Source of the DNA: Leguminivora glycinivorella
Lineage: Eukaryota > Arthropoda > Insecta > Lepidoptera > Tortricidae
Assembly: GCF_023078275.1 (NCBI RefSeq)
Contig: NC_062992.1
Location: 11,111,706 to 11,175,705, forward strand
Direction of reading: 5' to 3'
Length of the DNA stretch: 64,000 nt
The notes beneath the pieces were generated by a model. That model saw nothing but the letters and a program-made list of their open reading frames with translations, was not told where the DNA came from and did no database searches. Positions 63,531 to 64,000 of this stretch are shown one piece after another (the first letter of the stretch is position 1; each line of letters begins with the position of its first letter). The position numbers and the translations under genes are program-made.

Positions 63531-64000
63531 AAAAAAGTAACATTCGATTCGAGATAAATAGGTACGAGTTCACCGTCATACAAATCATGCTCGCTACATA
63601 ACGTTTCTCCTTTTTAATTAAACGGAAATAAATAAAATACCAACATATCAAAGACAAGTGAAAAGAAAAACATACAAACGAAGCATTCCAATTGCCAAGT
63701 CAAACAATGGCGAAGTCAACATTAAGCAGGAAACGAAGAAATGAAAACAAACTGTATTAAGTACGCGTGGAAAAATCATAATATTATTGCGTTACACAAG
63801 TGGTCAAATTCATGCAAGGTTGGTTGACAATGTACTGCCAGAAATTACGGTTAAGCCATAAATTAAATATAACAAGATCATACCATCCCATACATTAAAA
63901 TGCGACCGCCTAAGACCGCGCTTACACTCCACCACACATAGATGGCGCCACAAAAAAAATGTCTTCTAGCTTTCGATTATACTTGTAGATGGCGTTAAGT
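63531..64000. other. No gene recognised at the right edge
   Basis: No exon with fitting splice sites for the missing 5' end of the Cys-rich gene was found. The last 100 bases contain atagatggcgcca and tagatggcgtt motifs typical of dispersed repeats. Confidence 0.35.

Overview
The window looks like nuclear DNA of a moth or butterfly (Lepidoptera). It is A+T-rich. Genes are split by GT-AG introns, and most of the rest is dispersed repeats of types common in lepidopteran genomes: tRNA-derived SINEs, Helitron-like elements ending in CTAG, palindromic MITEs and 5'-truncated non-LTR retrotransposons. No bacterial, phage, CRISPR, rRNA or functional tRNA gene was seen. The species cannot be named from the sequence alone.

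Three gene loci are supported, all on the minus strand. (1) 1733-2857 is a secreted S28 (prolyl-carboxypeptidase / K12H4.7-like) serine peptidase. It is cut off by a repeat before the catalytic Asp and His. About 250 bp of it, including the active-site Ser, is also present as a nearly identical inverted copy at 1063-1314. (2) 13541-16247 holds three exons of a group III (bee-venom-type) phospholipase A2. A long Thr/Glu-rich secreted N-terminal region leads through a 69-residue linker exon into an exon with the calcium loop and the catalytic CCREHD motif. Later exons were not found. (3) 55949-62764 holds seven exons whose phases all fit. They encode at least about 1,287 residues of an unrecognised secreted-type protein: two Cys-rich VWC/pacifastin-like modules, a strong furin-type site, a Lys-rich segment, an Asn/Thr-rich segment and an acidic-basic tail. 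Its 5' end lies beyond the right edge.

Layout: 1-3.0 kb, S28 locus with repeats; 3.0-13.5 kb, repeats; 13.5-16.2 kb, phospholipase A2; 16.3-55.3 kb, about 39 kb of almost pure transposon-derived sequence with one LINE carrying an intact reverse-transcriptase domain (40335-42176) and many nested insertions; 55.3-55.6 kb, one small orphan ORF; 55.9-62.8 kb, the Cys-rich secreted protein gene; 62.8-64.0 kb, repeats.

The most informative structure is the nesting of mobile elements. Several insertions keep exact target-site duplications, which allows class assignment from the sequence alone: a 154-bp MITE with CTG/CAG duplications (PIF/Harbinger-like), three hAT-like elements with 8-bp duplications, several TA-flanked elements, and a Helitron with 5'-TC and CTAA-3' ends between A and T.
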